Below are positions 63,952 through 64,000 of a stretch of 64,000 nucleotides of DNA, piece by piece. Source of the DNA: Ministeria vibrans ATCC 50519 (taxonomy: Eukaryota > Opisthokonta > Filasterea). Both the position numbers and the translations under genes were made by a program. How positions within the stretch are numbered: the stretch's first letter is position 1; every line of letters starts with the position of its first letter. Below the pieces are notes generated by a model. It was not told where the DNA came from and made no database searches. It saw only the letters and a list, made by a program, of their open reading frames with translations. The stretch covers positions 86,240 to 150,239 of the forward strand of contig CALSCP010001488.1 of NCBI GenBank assembly GCA_943704425.1. Direction: 5' to 3'.

Positions 63952-64000
63952 GGAGAAAGAAACAAAGTGATAGAGAGAGAGAGAAAGAAACAAAGAGATA
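63915..64000. repeat. GA-rich composite repeat in an FKBP8-like intron, cut by the window edge
   Basis: (GA)n followed by two copies of the GAAAGAAACAAAGTGATAG-type unit, the same family as in the PH-RCC1-FYVE and TSG101 introns. Confidence 0.9.

Overview
The window is nuclear DNA from a flagellated unicellular eukaryote. Genes carry many short GT-AG introns (mostly about 55-210 bp). Exons are GC-rich and rich in Ala, Arg and Ser, while spacers and introns are AT-rich and full of simple repeats. An axonemal dynein heavy chain and a doublecortin-repeat protein imply a motile cilium. An SREBP with the membrane-processing layout, a JPT/HN1-like protein, a MEAK7-like TLDc protein, CENP-L and a protein carrying nine YxN tyrosine motifs suggest an opisthokont or close relative, possibly a unicellular holozoan. 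Species cannot be fixed from the sequence alone. There are no tRNA, rRNA, CRISPR or bacterial features.

Layout. 0.1-25 kb, all minus strand: a JPT/HN1-like protein, a vacuolar CAX cation/H+ antiporter (VNX1-like), a DCDC1-like protein with DCX repeats and a ricin-type segment, and a ~4,150-residue inner-arm dynein heavy chain (DNAH3/7/12 group). 25-36.6 kb: SREBP (plus), alpha-COP (minus) and a glomulin/ALF4-like protein (plus). 36.6-38.4 kb: gene-poor, with a decayed RNase H domain. 38.4-46.5 kb: a PH-RCC1-FYVE protein (minus), a CHIC-domain protein with nine YxN motifs (plus) and TSG101 (plus). 46.9-64 kb: a MEAK7-like TLDc protein and CENP-L (minus), nucleoporin TPR (plus), separase (minus) and the C-terminal part of an FKBP8-like immunophilin (minus, running off the right edge).

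Functional themes. The microtubule/cilium genes (JPT-like, DCDC1-like, dynein) lie close together in the left third. Three chromosome-segregation genes (CENP-L, TPR, separase) are consecutive in the right quarter. Membrane-traffic genes (alpha-COP, PH-RCC1-FYVE, TSG101, CHIC) lie in the middle. Exon models were built by hand. For GLMN, PH-RCC1-FYVE, CHIC-YxN, TSG101, MEAK7, CENP-L and separase, the summed exon lengths are exact multiples of three with consistent phases, which supports those models.

Most notable observations. (1) The dynein gene appears to need a one-nucleotide exon at 18679 to restore a conserved Met and the reading frame. (2) A CHIC-type, probably palmitoylated protein carries nine YxN motifs of the Grb2-SH2-binding kind, so it may be a membrane phosphotyrosine scaffold. 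(3) Complementary GA/CU tracts, sharing one composite unit in inverted orientation, flank a frame-breaking 95-nt exon of the PH-RCC1-FYVE gene. The same unit recurs in introns of TSG101 and the FKBP gene. (4) Many 5' splice sites read GTACG rather than GTAAG.
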